In this document: positions 22,000-28,621 of the stretch, in pieces
Layout: the number at the start of each line of letters is the position of its first letter
How positions within the stretch are numbered: position 1 is the first letter of the stretch
From: Candidatus Termititenax persephonae
GTDB lineage: Bacteria; Margulisbacteria; Termititenacia; Termititenacales; Termititenacaceae
Direction of reading: 5' to 3'
Assembly (NCBI GenBank): GCA_003864475.1
Contig: BGZO01000013.1
Location: forward strand, 1 to 38,044
DNA: 38,044 nucleotides
Made by a program: the position numbers and the translations under genes
Notes under the pieces: generated by a model
The model's input: only the letters and a program-made list of their open reading frames with translations
Told to the model about the DNA's origin: nothing
Databases searched by the model: none

Positions 22000-22166
22000 C
22001 CTTTGCCAATAAGGGAAGGGGTTTTAGCCGCGCAGTGAGTGATTGTTGTGCGAGCTTAATAAACATCGTCTGGTCATTGCTTGGACGGTTGCCTGAGTCT
22101 CAGGTGTTGCAAGTGAGAGGAAGCCGGGCGAGAAGTAAAAACATCTATTTTTTAAGGAGAAACAAT
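22000..22166 (+). promoter_or_regulatory. Structured 5' leader of rpsB
   Basis: The predicted 5' UTR of about 166 bases is far longer than needed. It can form hairpins at 22067-22087 (CGTCT/GGACG) and 22092-22104 (CCTGA-GTC-TCAGG). rpsB operons are autoregulated by S2 in other bacteria through their leaders, so this is a candidate S2-binding leader; no sequence match to a known one is claimed. Confidence 0.4.
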
Positions 22167-22979
22167 ATGGCATTTGATGTTACGATGCGTCATTTATTGG
22201 AGGCGGGTGTGCATTTTGGTCATCAGACCAAGCGTTGGGACCCGCGCATGAAGCCCTTTATCTACACCGCGCGCAATGACATTCACGTCATTGACCTCAA
22301 GCAGTCGCTGGAGCGGCTCGAGGCGGCCTACAATTTTGTTCGCACCCTCGTAACGAGCGGCGGCAAGGTGCTGTTCGTCGGCACGAAAAAACAGGCGCAA
22401 GATGCGGTGCGCGACGAGGCCCTGCGCTGCAAAATGCCCTATGTTACTAACCGCTGGCTGGGCGGTGCGCTGACCAATCTGGCGACCATCCGCAAGTCCG
22501 TGCGTAAATACAAAAAATTACTTGGTCAAAAAGAAAAAGGCATTTTCGACAAATTGCCCGCCAAAGAAGTTTCCAAGCTGACCAAGGAGATGGCCAAATT
22601 GGAGAGCAACTTGGGCGGCATTTTGGAAATGACCAAACTGCCTGAGGCGATTTTTATCGTCGACACCGTTAAGGAAAACATCGCGGTGCATGAGGCGCGG
22701 CGGCTGGGCATCAAGGTCGTGGCAATTGTCGACACCAACTCCAACCCGCAACTCGTCGACGTGCCGATACCGGGCAACGACGACGCTATCCGCGCGATTA
22801 AACTCATCACGCAAGCTATGGCCAACGCCTGCAATGAAGGCACCAAGGCCTTTATTGAGAAAAACGGCGGTGTGTATGAGGACAATGCTTATGTGTCGCC
22901 TGATGAGGCACTGGAGGCCGTCGCCGCGATTGAGAAAGAAGAAGAGATTTTAGAGACCGAGGCGATTGACAAGGTCTAG
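22167..22979 (+). CDS. rpsB: 30S ribosomal protein S2
   Basis: The 270-residue S2 protein of the small ribosomal subunit. The start ATG at 22167 has AAGGAGAAACAAT before it; upstream in-frame starts lie in the leader. Typical sequence: MRHLLEAGVHFGHQTKRWDPRMKPFIYTARNDIHVIDL, NRWLGGALTNLATIRKSVRKY, and VDTNSNPQLVDVPIPGNDDAIRAIKLI. An acidic C-terminal tail (~245-270) is added to the core. It is followed by tsf, the usual order. Confidence 0.98.
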   Translation: MAFDVTMRHLLEAGVHFGHQTKRWDPRMKPFIYTARNDIHVIDLKQSLERLEAAYNFVRTLVTSGGKVLFVGTKKQAQDAVRDEALRCKMPYVTNRWLGGALTNLATIRKSVRKYKKLLGQKEKGIFDKLPAKEVSKLTKEMAKLESNLGGILEMTKLPEAIFIVDTVKENIAVHEARRLGIKVVAIVDTNSNPQLVDVPIPGNDDAIRAIKLITQAMANACNEGTKAFIEKNGGVYEDNAYVSPDEALEAVAAIEKEEEILETEAIDKV

Positions 22980-23032
22980 CCCAGCAGGCGCACTGGCGAA
23001 ACAAAAATTTAAAGTTACTTGAAGGAGATAAA

Positions 23033-23884
23033 ATGGTGGAAATAAGTGCGGCGGCTGTCAAGGAATTGCGCGAGAAAACTCAGGCGGGCATGATGGATTG
23101 CAAAAAAGCTCTGCAGGAGACCGCCGGTAACTTTGACGCGGCAATCAAATGGTTGCGCGAAAAAGGCTTGTCCGCCGCCGCCAAACGTTCCGACCGCGCC
23201 GCCTCGGAAGGCCTGATTGATGTCAAATTTAACGACGACCGCACCGCCGCTGTGGTCTTCGAACTGAACAGCGAGACGGATTTTGTGGCACGTAATGACA
23301 AGTTCCGCTCCCTGCTCAATCAGCTGCTTGACCAGACGTTAGCGCGGCAACCTAAAGACATTGCCGAACTGGAAACCCAGACCTTTATCGGCGATGAGTC
23401 CAAAAAGGTGGCTGATTTGATAACGGATGCCATCGCTGTTATCGGTGAGAACATCATCGCGCGGCGTTTTGCCCTGTTCCAAGCGGACAGCGGTAATTTG
23501 TTGGAAAGCTATGTGCATAATGGACGCATCGGTGTGCTGGTCGAACTGGCCGGACAGCCGGACAGCGAATTGGCCAAAAATATTGCCATGCACATCGCGG
23601 CCGCCAACCCTGCCCCGCAATACCTAGATAGACTGGCGGTCTCGCCTGAACATCTCCAAAGCGAGCAAGATATTTACCGGACGCAAATCCTGCAGGATGA
23701 AAAAAACACCAATAAGCCGGCCAACATTATCGAAAAAATAATTGACGGCAAGGTCAATAAATTTTATCAGGATGTCTGCCTGCTGGAACAGGCGTACATC
23801 CGTGACCCGGATAAAACAATTAAGGACATTTTGCCAGCAGGCGTGTCCATCACGCGTTTCGCCCGCTTGGAGTTGGGCGCGTGA
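23033..23884 (+). CDS. tsf: Translation elongation factor Ts
   Basis: The 283-residue nucleotide-exchange factor for EF-Tu. The N-terminal UBA-like domain has VKELREKTQAGMMDCKKALQE; the core contains SETDFVARND and GRIGVLVEL, then the dimerisation region. GAAGGAGATAAA is a strong Shine-Dalgarno. It lies 53 bp after rpsB and only 13 bp before tRNA-Gln, so the tRNA is probably cut from the rpsB-tsf transcript. Confidence 0.98.
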   Translation: MVEISAAAVKELREKTQAGMMDCKKALQETAGNFDAAIKWLREKGLSAAAKRSDRAASEGLIDVKFNDDRTAAVVFELNSETDFVARNDKFRSLLNQLLDQTLARQPKDIAELETQTFIGDESKKVADLITDAIAVIGENIIARRFALFQADSGNLLESYVHNGRIGVLVELAGQPDSELAKNIAMHIAAANPAPQYLDRLAVSPEHLQSEQDIYRTQILQDEKNTNKPANIIEKIIDGKVNKFYQDVCLLEQAYIRDPDKTIKDILPAGVSITRFARLELGA

Positions 23885-23897
23885 TGGCACAACTTCT

Positions 23898-23969
23898 TCC
23901 CCGATCGTCTAATTGGTAGGACGACAGATTCTGGCTCTGTTAATCGAGGTTCGACTCCTTGTCGGGGAA
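23898..23969 (+). tRNA. tRNA-Gln (anticodon CTG) with interrupted 3' flank
   Basis: The acceptor TCCCCGA/TCGGGGA is complete; the anticodon loop TTCTGGC gives CTG (CAG codon). The discriminator is A at 23969, and CCA is not encoded (ACTCG follows). The last 17 bases are duplicated 101 bp downstream, where ...GGGGAACCA includes the CCA. The gene therefore once had an encoded CCA and was split by an insertion that restored the tRNA body only. CCA-adding enzyme must finish it. Confidence 0.93.
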
Positions 23970-24053
23970 CTCGTAGCCAATAGAAAATGCAAAAAATATT
24001 GAGAAACATGGCCTCCCTCTAACACTGACGGAGAACTAGCGCGAAGCGCGAAG
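23968..24053 (+). repeat. 86-bp direct repeat, copy 1 (at tRNA-Gln)
   Basis: Matches 25208-25293 with two substitutions, offset 1240 bp. It ends with a GCGCGAAGCGCG palindrome. The copies bracket the two minus-strand genes 24089-25128. Confidence 0.92.
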
Positions 24054-24071
24054 TACTCCTTGTCGGGGAAC
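23971..24071 (+). mobile_element. 101-bp insertion in the tRNA-Gln 3' end
   Basis: The 17-bp sequence ACTCCTTGTCGGGGAAC is present at 23954-23970 and 24055-24071. The DNA between consists almost wholly of an 86-bp sequence that occurs again at 25208-25293. This is the footprint of site-specific insertion at a tRNA, too small to encode anything; it may be the end piece of an element whose cargo lies next to it. Confidence 0.7.
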
Positions 24072-24088
24072 CAAACCACCCCATAAAA

Positions 24089-24721
24089 TCACTTCAAATT
24101 ATTGCTTAGATATTTATCTGGTTTTGACACGGGCGTATCTATTCCGTTTATTGGCACAATAAAATAGCCCAGATAGTTGTTAGACTTAATTTGCTGGACA
24201 AAATCTTCCCGTGTCATAATCTTTCCTGCTATCAAATCAACAAACAATTCATTCCTCCCAGTTGGGCTTTCTCTTAGGACGACAACAGGTTTTTGTTTGT
24301 CAAATGAAAAATGCGCCTTGCCAATATATTTTCTTGTGTCCTTGAGGTCAATAATTAACTCACCATTAGTCAAGGCTTCTTGTAGTTTTTTAACCAACTC
24401 GCTTCTGGAAGAAGTCTTCTTGCCATATTTTCTGCCGATATTGTTATTCCAATAATCCATATTGGTAGAAGCACTCGTAGCTAATTTGGCAGGCGTATTA
24501 TTTCCAGAGCGAAATATTTCTTGCATTATCCCACAAAAATTTGCCACAGTAGCACCATAGTCCTGCGTGAACACTCCGCTAACATATGCATGTCTGAACG
24601 CGTCCACATCATTATCCCCAAGCTTGGCATCTTTGGGTAAAGCACGAATGTTTTTGTCAAAATACGCATATGCTTCTTGCGTTGCTTGATTTTTCACTTC
24701 TTCAAAGTTCCAGTTTTTCAT
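24089..24721 (-). CDS. Toxin-domain-like protein (DAFRHA motif)
   Basis: A 210-residue protein of mixed fold. Residues 38-100 contain VDAFRHAYVSG (40-45 DAFRHA), GATVANFCGIMQE and MDYWNNNIGRKYG (88-100), resembling the helical DUF6973-type domain found at the C-termini of some secreted polymorphic toxins. This likeness is from memory of the motif and is moderate. There is no signal peptide and no long delivery domain. The upstream gene encodes a small membrane protein overlapping by ATGA, so they are coupled, like toxin and immunity pairs. The module is flanked by 86-bp repeats beside tRNA-Gln. Confidence 0.65.
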   Translation of the reverse strand: MKNWNFEEVKNQATQEAYAYFDKNIRALPKDAKLGDNDVDAFRHAYVSGVFTQDYGATVANFCGIMQEIFRSGNNTPAKLATSASTNMDYWNNNIGRKYGKKTSSRSELVKKLQEALTNGELIIDLKDTRKYIGKAHFSFDKQKPVVVLRESPTGRNELFVDLIAGKIMTREDFVQQIKSNNYLGYFIVPINGIDTPVSKPDKYLSNNLK

Positions 24722-25128
24722 TGATTCTTATCCTTTTTTGAAAACAATAAATTCAATCCAGCAAAATAACTCAGATAGAAAACAGCACCAATTATTATAG
24801 AAAACAAACCGCCGAAATAACCAATCACTAGGAGATAGCTATATGCCAGAAAGGTGGGCAACATGAGGAAAATCACGATTATTTTGAGCACAATATGTTC
24901 TCTAAAAAAGTCCACCGAGGTGAGCAAAAGTCCAATATTTAGCATCACGCCCCATTTGAAACCACCATATAATAGCGACCGTATAGGCACATTATCAAAT
25001 GGTTTTCCAGAAACGACATCAATATTTTCTCTATAAATGACATAGGCAAAACCACTCGCCAGCACTAGCACTGCCCCGCACACAAACATCTTAAGCCAAA
25101 AACGATTTTTGAGTTTGGACAACATCAC
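24718..25128 (-). CDS. Small four-helix membrane protein, partner of the DAFRHA protein
   Basis: A 136-residue membrane protein with predicted helices at about 11-30, 52-70, 78-97 and 100-128, and a charged C-terminus (SKKDKNQ). Its stop overlaps the start of the next minus-strand gene (ATGA). The pairing suggests an immunity protein in the membrane or an export partner; no family is recognised. Upstream (25129-25207) I find no clear promoter. Confidence 0.65.
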   Translation of the reverse strand: MMLSKLKNRFWLKMFVCGAVLVLASGFAYVIYRENIDVVSGKPFDNVPIRSLLYGGFKWGVMLNIGLLLTSVDFFREHIVLKIIVIFLMLPTFLAYSYLLVIGYFGGLFSIIIGAVFYLSYFAGLNLLFSKKDKNQ

Positions 25129-25207
25129 TCACAATTATAGGTTACACAGATTGGGTTATCAAGTATTTTGCTGGATAAAACTGTCTCGGGATTCTTCCAC
25201 AGTGGTA

Positions 25208-25293
25208 AACTCGTAGCCAATAGAAAATGCAAAAAATATTGAGAAACATGGCCTCCCTCTAACACCGACGGAAAACTAGCGCGAAGCGCGAAG
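25208..25293 (+). repeat. 86-bp direct repeat, copy 2
   Basis: Second copy of 23968-24053, same orientation, without the tRNA-Gln fragment after it (AACCCAAA follows). It closes the repeat-flanked module. Between here and 25452 there is only intergenic sequence with a GCAATA/TATTGC hairpin. Confidence 0.92.
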
Positions 25294-25452
25294 AACCCAA
25301 AAACATATTCTTATCATTTAAGTAATTGAGCAAACGAAACAAGAGCAATACGCCGCGGGCATATTGCGGATAGGAGTCGAAAACTCGGAATTGGTTTGTA
25401 GCGGCAAGGCAAAATTTTTGCAACACTTCTCAAAAAACAGCGATAGTATATT

Positions 25453-26121
25453 ATGCTAACCAAGATAATTGCCGGGTTGCCAACAGAGATATCCGTAAAT
25501 TATTCCCAGTTGCCGCTTAAATTGGTCTTTACCAAGAGAAGCAACTTTTTGATTTATACGGGCCTGCAATACAATATTTTGACCGGGCAGGGATTAAAGA
25601 TTGGCGAATTGGGAATGTGCAACCTTGCCGAGTCGCTGAATATCCAGCTGCTTAATATTTTCAAGGCAGAATGGCGCAACATTGGGATAGGCAAAGCCTT
25701 GTTAAGCACCATCATCGACTTGGCACAACATTGCGGCAAAGAGTATCTTTCCGTAGGCCCGGTGTCCAATTATAATTTGTTGCATCTGCTTTACAGAACA
25801 AATTCACAAGCCAACTATTCTTTATTTCATACCGTCTCGAGTGATTTTCCCAGCTGGGGGTTGCGCCATGCGTCTTGGACAGAGTTGGATTTGCCAAAGA
25901 ATCTGACAACTATTTCAATCAATCCTAAGATAGGCCTGCCATGGCAGAACGACACTTTTTTTAAGAATGACGGCCATTGGAACGGCCTGCCCCACAAATA
26001 TTACCTAGAGTCCGAGGATTATTATCTGCGGCTTTTCCGGGAAAAACGCGGAAAATTGTTTCATCAGCCAGCGCAATTTTATCTCCAAGATATTTTTTTC
26101 CAAGTGCTGTTTCCTGTCTGA
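25453..26121 (+). CDS. GNAT-family acetyltransferase (first)
   Basis: A 222-residue protein; residues ~45-105 hold a GNAT core with the acetyl-CoA loop RNIGIGKALLSTIIDLA (75-91), preceded by LLNIFKAEW and followed by the CoA-binding helix and KEYLSVGPVSNYNLLHLLYR, where Asn-Tyr-Asn contacts are usual. The C-terminal ~100 residues are unassigned. The substrate is unknown. There is no Shine-Dalgarno; AT-rich sequence with TAGTAT directly precedes the ATG. A second GNAT with similar NYNLIHL lies at 26713, so the two may be distant relatives. Confidence 0.75.
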   Translation: MLTKIIAGLPTEISVNYSQLPLKLVFTKRSNFLIYTGLQYNILTGQGLKIGELGMCNLAESLNIQLLNIFKAEWRNIGIGKALLSTIIDLAQHCGKEYLSVGPVSNYNLLHLLYRTNSQANYSLFHTVSSDFPSWGLRHASWTELDLPKNLTTISINPKIGLPWQNDTFFKNDGHWNGLPHKYYLESEDYYLRLFREKRGKLFHQPAQFYLQDIFFQVLFPV

Positions 26122-26127
26122 TATAAT
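26119..26127 (+). promoter_or_regulatory. Extended -10 promoter for the 60-residue gene and ogt
   Basis: TGATATAAT, with the last base 9 bp before the ATG at 26136; transcription start is expected near 26134, giving a 2-base leader. It overlaps the 3' end of the first GNAT gene. Confidence 0.5.
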
Positions 26128-26135
26128 CAAACATA

Positions 26136-26318
26136 ATGCCCAAGAGGAAAACTAAGAAACCGTGCCGAAGCAAAGCCCGTGATGAGATTTTACTGCGCCA
26201 TATCACGACGGGTAAAATTGGTTGCGGCGTCCACCAGAATAAAATAAAATACAGCCGTCAACGCAACAAACTCGAAACTAAAAATATTGCGGCGGAGGAA
26301 CAAAATGCCAGTGCTTAG
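26136..26318 (+). CDS. Small basic protein before ogt
   Basis: A 60-residue, very Lys/Arg-rich ORF (MPKRKTKKPCRSKARDEIL...) with a Cys in KPCRSK and GCGVHQ. It overlaps the ogt start by 14 bp and contains the Shine-Dalgarno GGCGGAGGAAC of ogt. The extended -10 box two bases ahead would give a near-leaderless mRNA. A nucleic-acid-binding function is plausible from charge alone; it may also be a chance ORF in the leader. Confidence 0.4.
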   Translation: MPKRKTKKPCRSKARDEILLRHITTGKIGCGVHQNKIKYSRQRNKLETKNIAAEEQNASA

Positions 26319-26628
26319 ATTTACCCAAAACGGCAAAACTTATGAAGCCTCCGGCACAGACTTTCAAGTGCGTGTCTGGCAGGAACTGCGTAAAATTCCC
26401 AAGGGGCAGGTCATCACCTACGCGGGGTTGGCGCGGCGTGCAGGCCGCCCGCACTCCGCGCGGGCCGCGGCGAACGCCTGCGGCGCCAACCCGCTACCGG
26501 TTATCATTCCCTGTCATCGGGTAATCCGTAGCGACGGGGGCTTGGGCGGATATTCTGGAGTTGGCGGGGTGGTACGCAAGCGCACCTTGTTGCGAAAAGA
26601 GGGTGCTAAGGTAAATTCATATAAGTAA
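26305..26628 (+). CDS. ogt: Methylated-DNA--protein-cysteine methyltransferase (Ogt/MGMT-type)
   Basis: A 107-residue single-domain DNA repair protein that removes O6-alkyl groups from guanine by irreversible transfer to Cys70 in IPCHRVI. The helix-turn-helix with ARAAANACGANP and the GGLGGYSG turn are characteristic. It lacks the N-terminal domain of long MGMTs, so it is of the short ATL/Ogt core type, but the Cys is present (ATL proteins have Trp), so it should be active. GGCGGAGGAACAA provides the Shine-Dalgarno before ATG 26305. Confidence 0.95.
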   Translation: MPVLRFTQNGKTYEASGTDFQVRVWQELRKIPKGQVITYAGLARRAGRPHSARAAANACGANPLPVIIPCHRVIRSDGGLGGYSGVGGVVRKRTLLRKEGAKVNSYK

Positions 26629-26712
26629 TTGTCGGTGCGCAGGGTGAATTTTTGGCACCAAGCAAGCGATACCCAGTTATTAAGCAAATCATTTTTCTTG
26701 TGAGCAGAAACG

Positions 26713-27366
26713 ATGTGGCATTTTAAACGTATATCCGATAAAAATCCTGAAACAAACGGATTCCCCAGCAGAATCAGGGTATGGCACAAGCTGGAATTAC
26801 TGCATGAATCTGACTCTCCTTATGTGGATAGACAATGTTACCGCGTGCTATTTGACGGCAACAAGATTGGAACCGTTCTTTTGTGTGTCGAAAACAACGC
26901 CTTGTTATTGACTTTTATCAAAATAAACCAAGAATATCGCGGCTTAAGATTTGCCAAGCATATTCTCGAAACCTGCCGCAACCTGGCGGCCAGTTTGGGC
27001 TTGTCCCGGCTGATAATTTATCGGACAAATAACTACAACTTAATACACCTAGCATCCAAGACTAGCCAGGTGCAATACCGACAGAATAAAAAAAATGTTG
27101 CCCTGACCATTCAGCAGATTTTGCAACTAGCCAGAGAAATAGAAGTGGAGTTCTGTCATCAGAAGCGGCTGCTACTTTCTTTCCAGAAAAATGCCGAGGA
27201 CAACTGGAGATGTGAGCAGGCTAAAAAATATTTTATTGAACTAGATAATAAAAATATAATCCATTTATACTACAACAAATTTCTTAGCAAAGAAGAATTG
27301 GGAATAATCAATGCCACCATTCCCGGGGTCAATGTTCATATATTCATCCCTGTGCAACCAAAATAA
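26713..27366 (+). CDS. GNAT-family acetyltransferase (second)
   Basis: A 217-residue protein with a GNAT-like core at ~45-115: IGTVLLCVENNALLLTFIKINQEYRGLRFAKHILETC carries the acetyl-CoA P-loop equivalent (EYRGLRFAKHIL, less Gly-rich than usual), then LIIYRTNNYNLIHLA with the Asn-Tyr contacts. The C-terminal half (~120-217) is unlike anything I recognise. Together with the GNAT at 25453 (shared NYNL-HL-Y/R pattern) it suggests a duplicated, diverged pair flanking ogt. Substrate unknown. The Shine-Dalgarno is weak (GAGCAGAAACG). Confidence 0.7.
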   Translation: MWHFKRISDKNPETNGFPSRIRVWHKLELLHESDSPYVDRQCYRVLFDGNKIGTVLLCVENNALLLTFIKINQEYRGLRFAKHILETCRNLAASLGLSRLIIYRTNNYNLIHLASKTSQVQYRQNKKNVALTIQQILQLAREIEVEFCHQKRLLLSFQKNAEDNWRCEQAKKYFIELDNKNIIHLYYNKFLSKEELGIINATIPGVNVHIFIPVQPK

Positions 27367-27396
27367 GTCCGGACAGTTTCTTAATCAGGAACAGGA

Positions 27397-28452
27397 TTAC
27401 AAGCCGATAAGCTCGGCTATTTCCTGAACATCCGCGCTGGTTTTGCTGACAGGCGGAGCGACAGCGATGGCGCGGTCGGGGTCCTTGAGGCCATGCCCGG
27501 TCAGAACACAGACCGCCGTGTCGCCTTGCTGAAAAATTCCCTCCTTGGCTTTCTTCAACAATCCCGCGATGGAGGCGGCGGAGGCTGGCTCGCAAAAAAT
27601 ACCCTCACGCGCGGCCAAAGCGATTTGGGCGGCGGTTATCTGTGCATCGGTAACTTTTTCGATGACCCCGTGCGACTCATCACGCGCGGCCTCGGCGCGG
27701 CGCCACGACGCGGGATTACCGATTTTAATCGCCGTGGCAATGGTGCGTGGGTCTTTAATAGGCTGTCCGTCCACGATTGGTGCCGCGCCGGCGGCCTGAA
27801 AACCCATCAGCCTAGGCAGACCTTGAATTTGCCCGGCGCTTTGCCATTCTTGGTAACCCTGCCAATAGGCCGTAATGTTGCCGGCGTTACCGACGGGAAC
27901 AAAATGATAGTCCGGTGCGCGCCCCAGTTGTTCAGAAATTTCAAAGGCTCCTGTTTTCTGTCCCTCAATGCGAAAAGGGTTGAGTGAATTGACCAGCGTA
28001 ACCGGGTACTTTTGGCTGATTTCCTTGACGGCCGCAAGCGCATCGTCAAAATTACCGTCGATGGCAAGGACTTTGGCACCGTGAATCATGGCTTGGGACA
28101 GCTTGCCCAGCGCGATGTTGCCGTCCGGGATAAGGACAAAACATTTCAGACCCGCCCGGGCGGCATAGGCGGCGGCAGAGGCGGAGGTATTGCCGGTCGA
28201 GGCGCAAATCACCGCTTGGGACCCGGCTTCCGCCGCCTTGCTGATGGCCAGAAACATGCCACGGTCTTTGAATGAGCCAGTCGGATTTAAGCCCTCAAAC
28301 TTTACATAAACATTTAGGTCAAGGCCAACCTCTTGCCGCACAAAATTGTCCAGCTTGACCAACGGCGTGTTGCCTTCGTGCAGGGTAATATTCGGCGTTT
28401 TGTCCGTAACGGGCAGATACGCGCGGTATTTATCCAGCAAACCAGTCCACAT
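27397..28452 (-). CDS. thrC: Threonine synthase
   Basis: A 351-residue PLP enzyme converting O-phosphohomoserine to threonine. Lys62 in GSFKDRGM binds PLP; STGNTSASAAAYAARAG contacts the phosphate and VPVGNAGNITAYWQGY is typical, as is CVLTGHGLKDPD at the end. It belongs to the short (Bacillus/plant-like) class. CGAGGAGTTATT is the Shine-Dalgarno and a TGTTATAAT box lies 27 bp before the ATG (28485-28480), so this gene has an ordinary leader. Confidence 0.97.
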   Translation of the reverse strand: MWTGLLDKYRAYLPVTDKTPNITLHEGNTPLVKLDNFVRQEVGLDLNVYVKFEGLNPTGSFKDRGMFLAISKAAEAGSQAVICASTGNTSASAAAYAARAGLKCFVLIPDGNIALGKLSQAMIHGAKVLAIDGNFDDALAAVKEISQKYPVTLVNSLNPFRIEGQKTGAFEISEQLGRAPDYHFVPVGNAGNITAYWQGYQEWQSAGQIQGLPRLMGFQAAGAAPIVDGQPIKDPRTIATAIKIGNPASWRRAEAARDESHGVIEKVTDAQITAAQIALAAREGIFCEPASAASIAGLLKKAKEGIFQQGDTAVCVLTGHGLKDPDRAIAVAPPVSKTSADVQEIAELIGL

Positions 28453-28479
28453 GAATAACTCCTCGTTTTAGGTGGGGCT

Positions 28480-28488
28480 ATTATAACA
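28480..28488 (-). promoter_or_regulatory. Extended -10 promoter of thrC
   Basis: TGTTATAAT on the minus strand, 27 bp before the thrC ATG, with a Shine-Dalgarno in the leader. No good -35. Confidence 0.6.
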
Positions 28489-28609
28489 GAATTTTACGCG
28501 TAAAAAGAAAATCAGTTCATCATGAGCGTCTGACCTCTTGGCGGACACGAGGCTGAATGAGTTGCCGACCCCTGCCCCAGTTAGGCTTTTCTGCCGCGAC
28601 ATTATCGCT

Positions 28610-28615
28610 TATAAT
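28610..28615 (+). promoter_or_regulatory. -10 box for a leaderless htpG mRNA
   Basis: TATAAT ends exactly 7 bp before the A of the htpG start codon at 28622, so transcription should start on the ATG. No good -35 is visible. Confidence 0.6.
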
Positions 28616-28621
28616 CAGGAC

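Noticed and set aside
22035-22166. Upstream in-frame extension of rpsB
   Set aside because: S2 homology begins at 22167, preceded by AAGGAGA; the extension lies in the leader after the promoter.
28538-28621. Longer start for htpG
   Set aside because: The extension would cover the TATAAT box and does not resemble HtpG; the family start is MSTEKFEFKTE at 28622.
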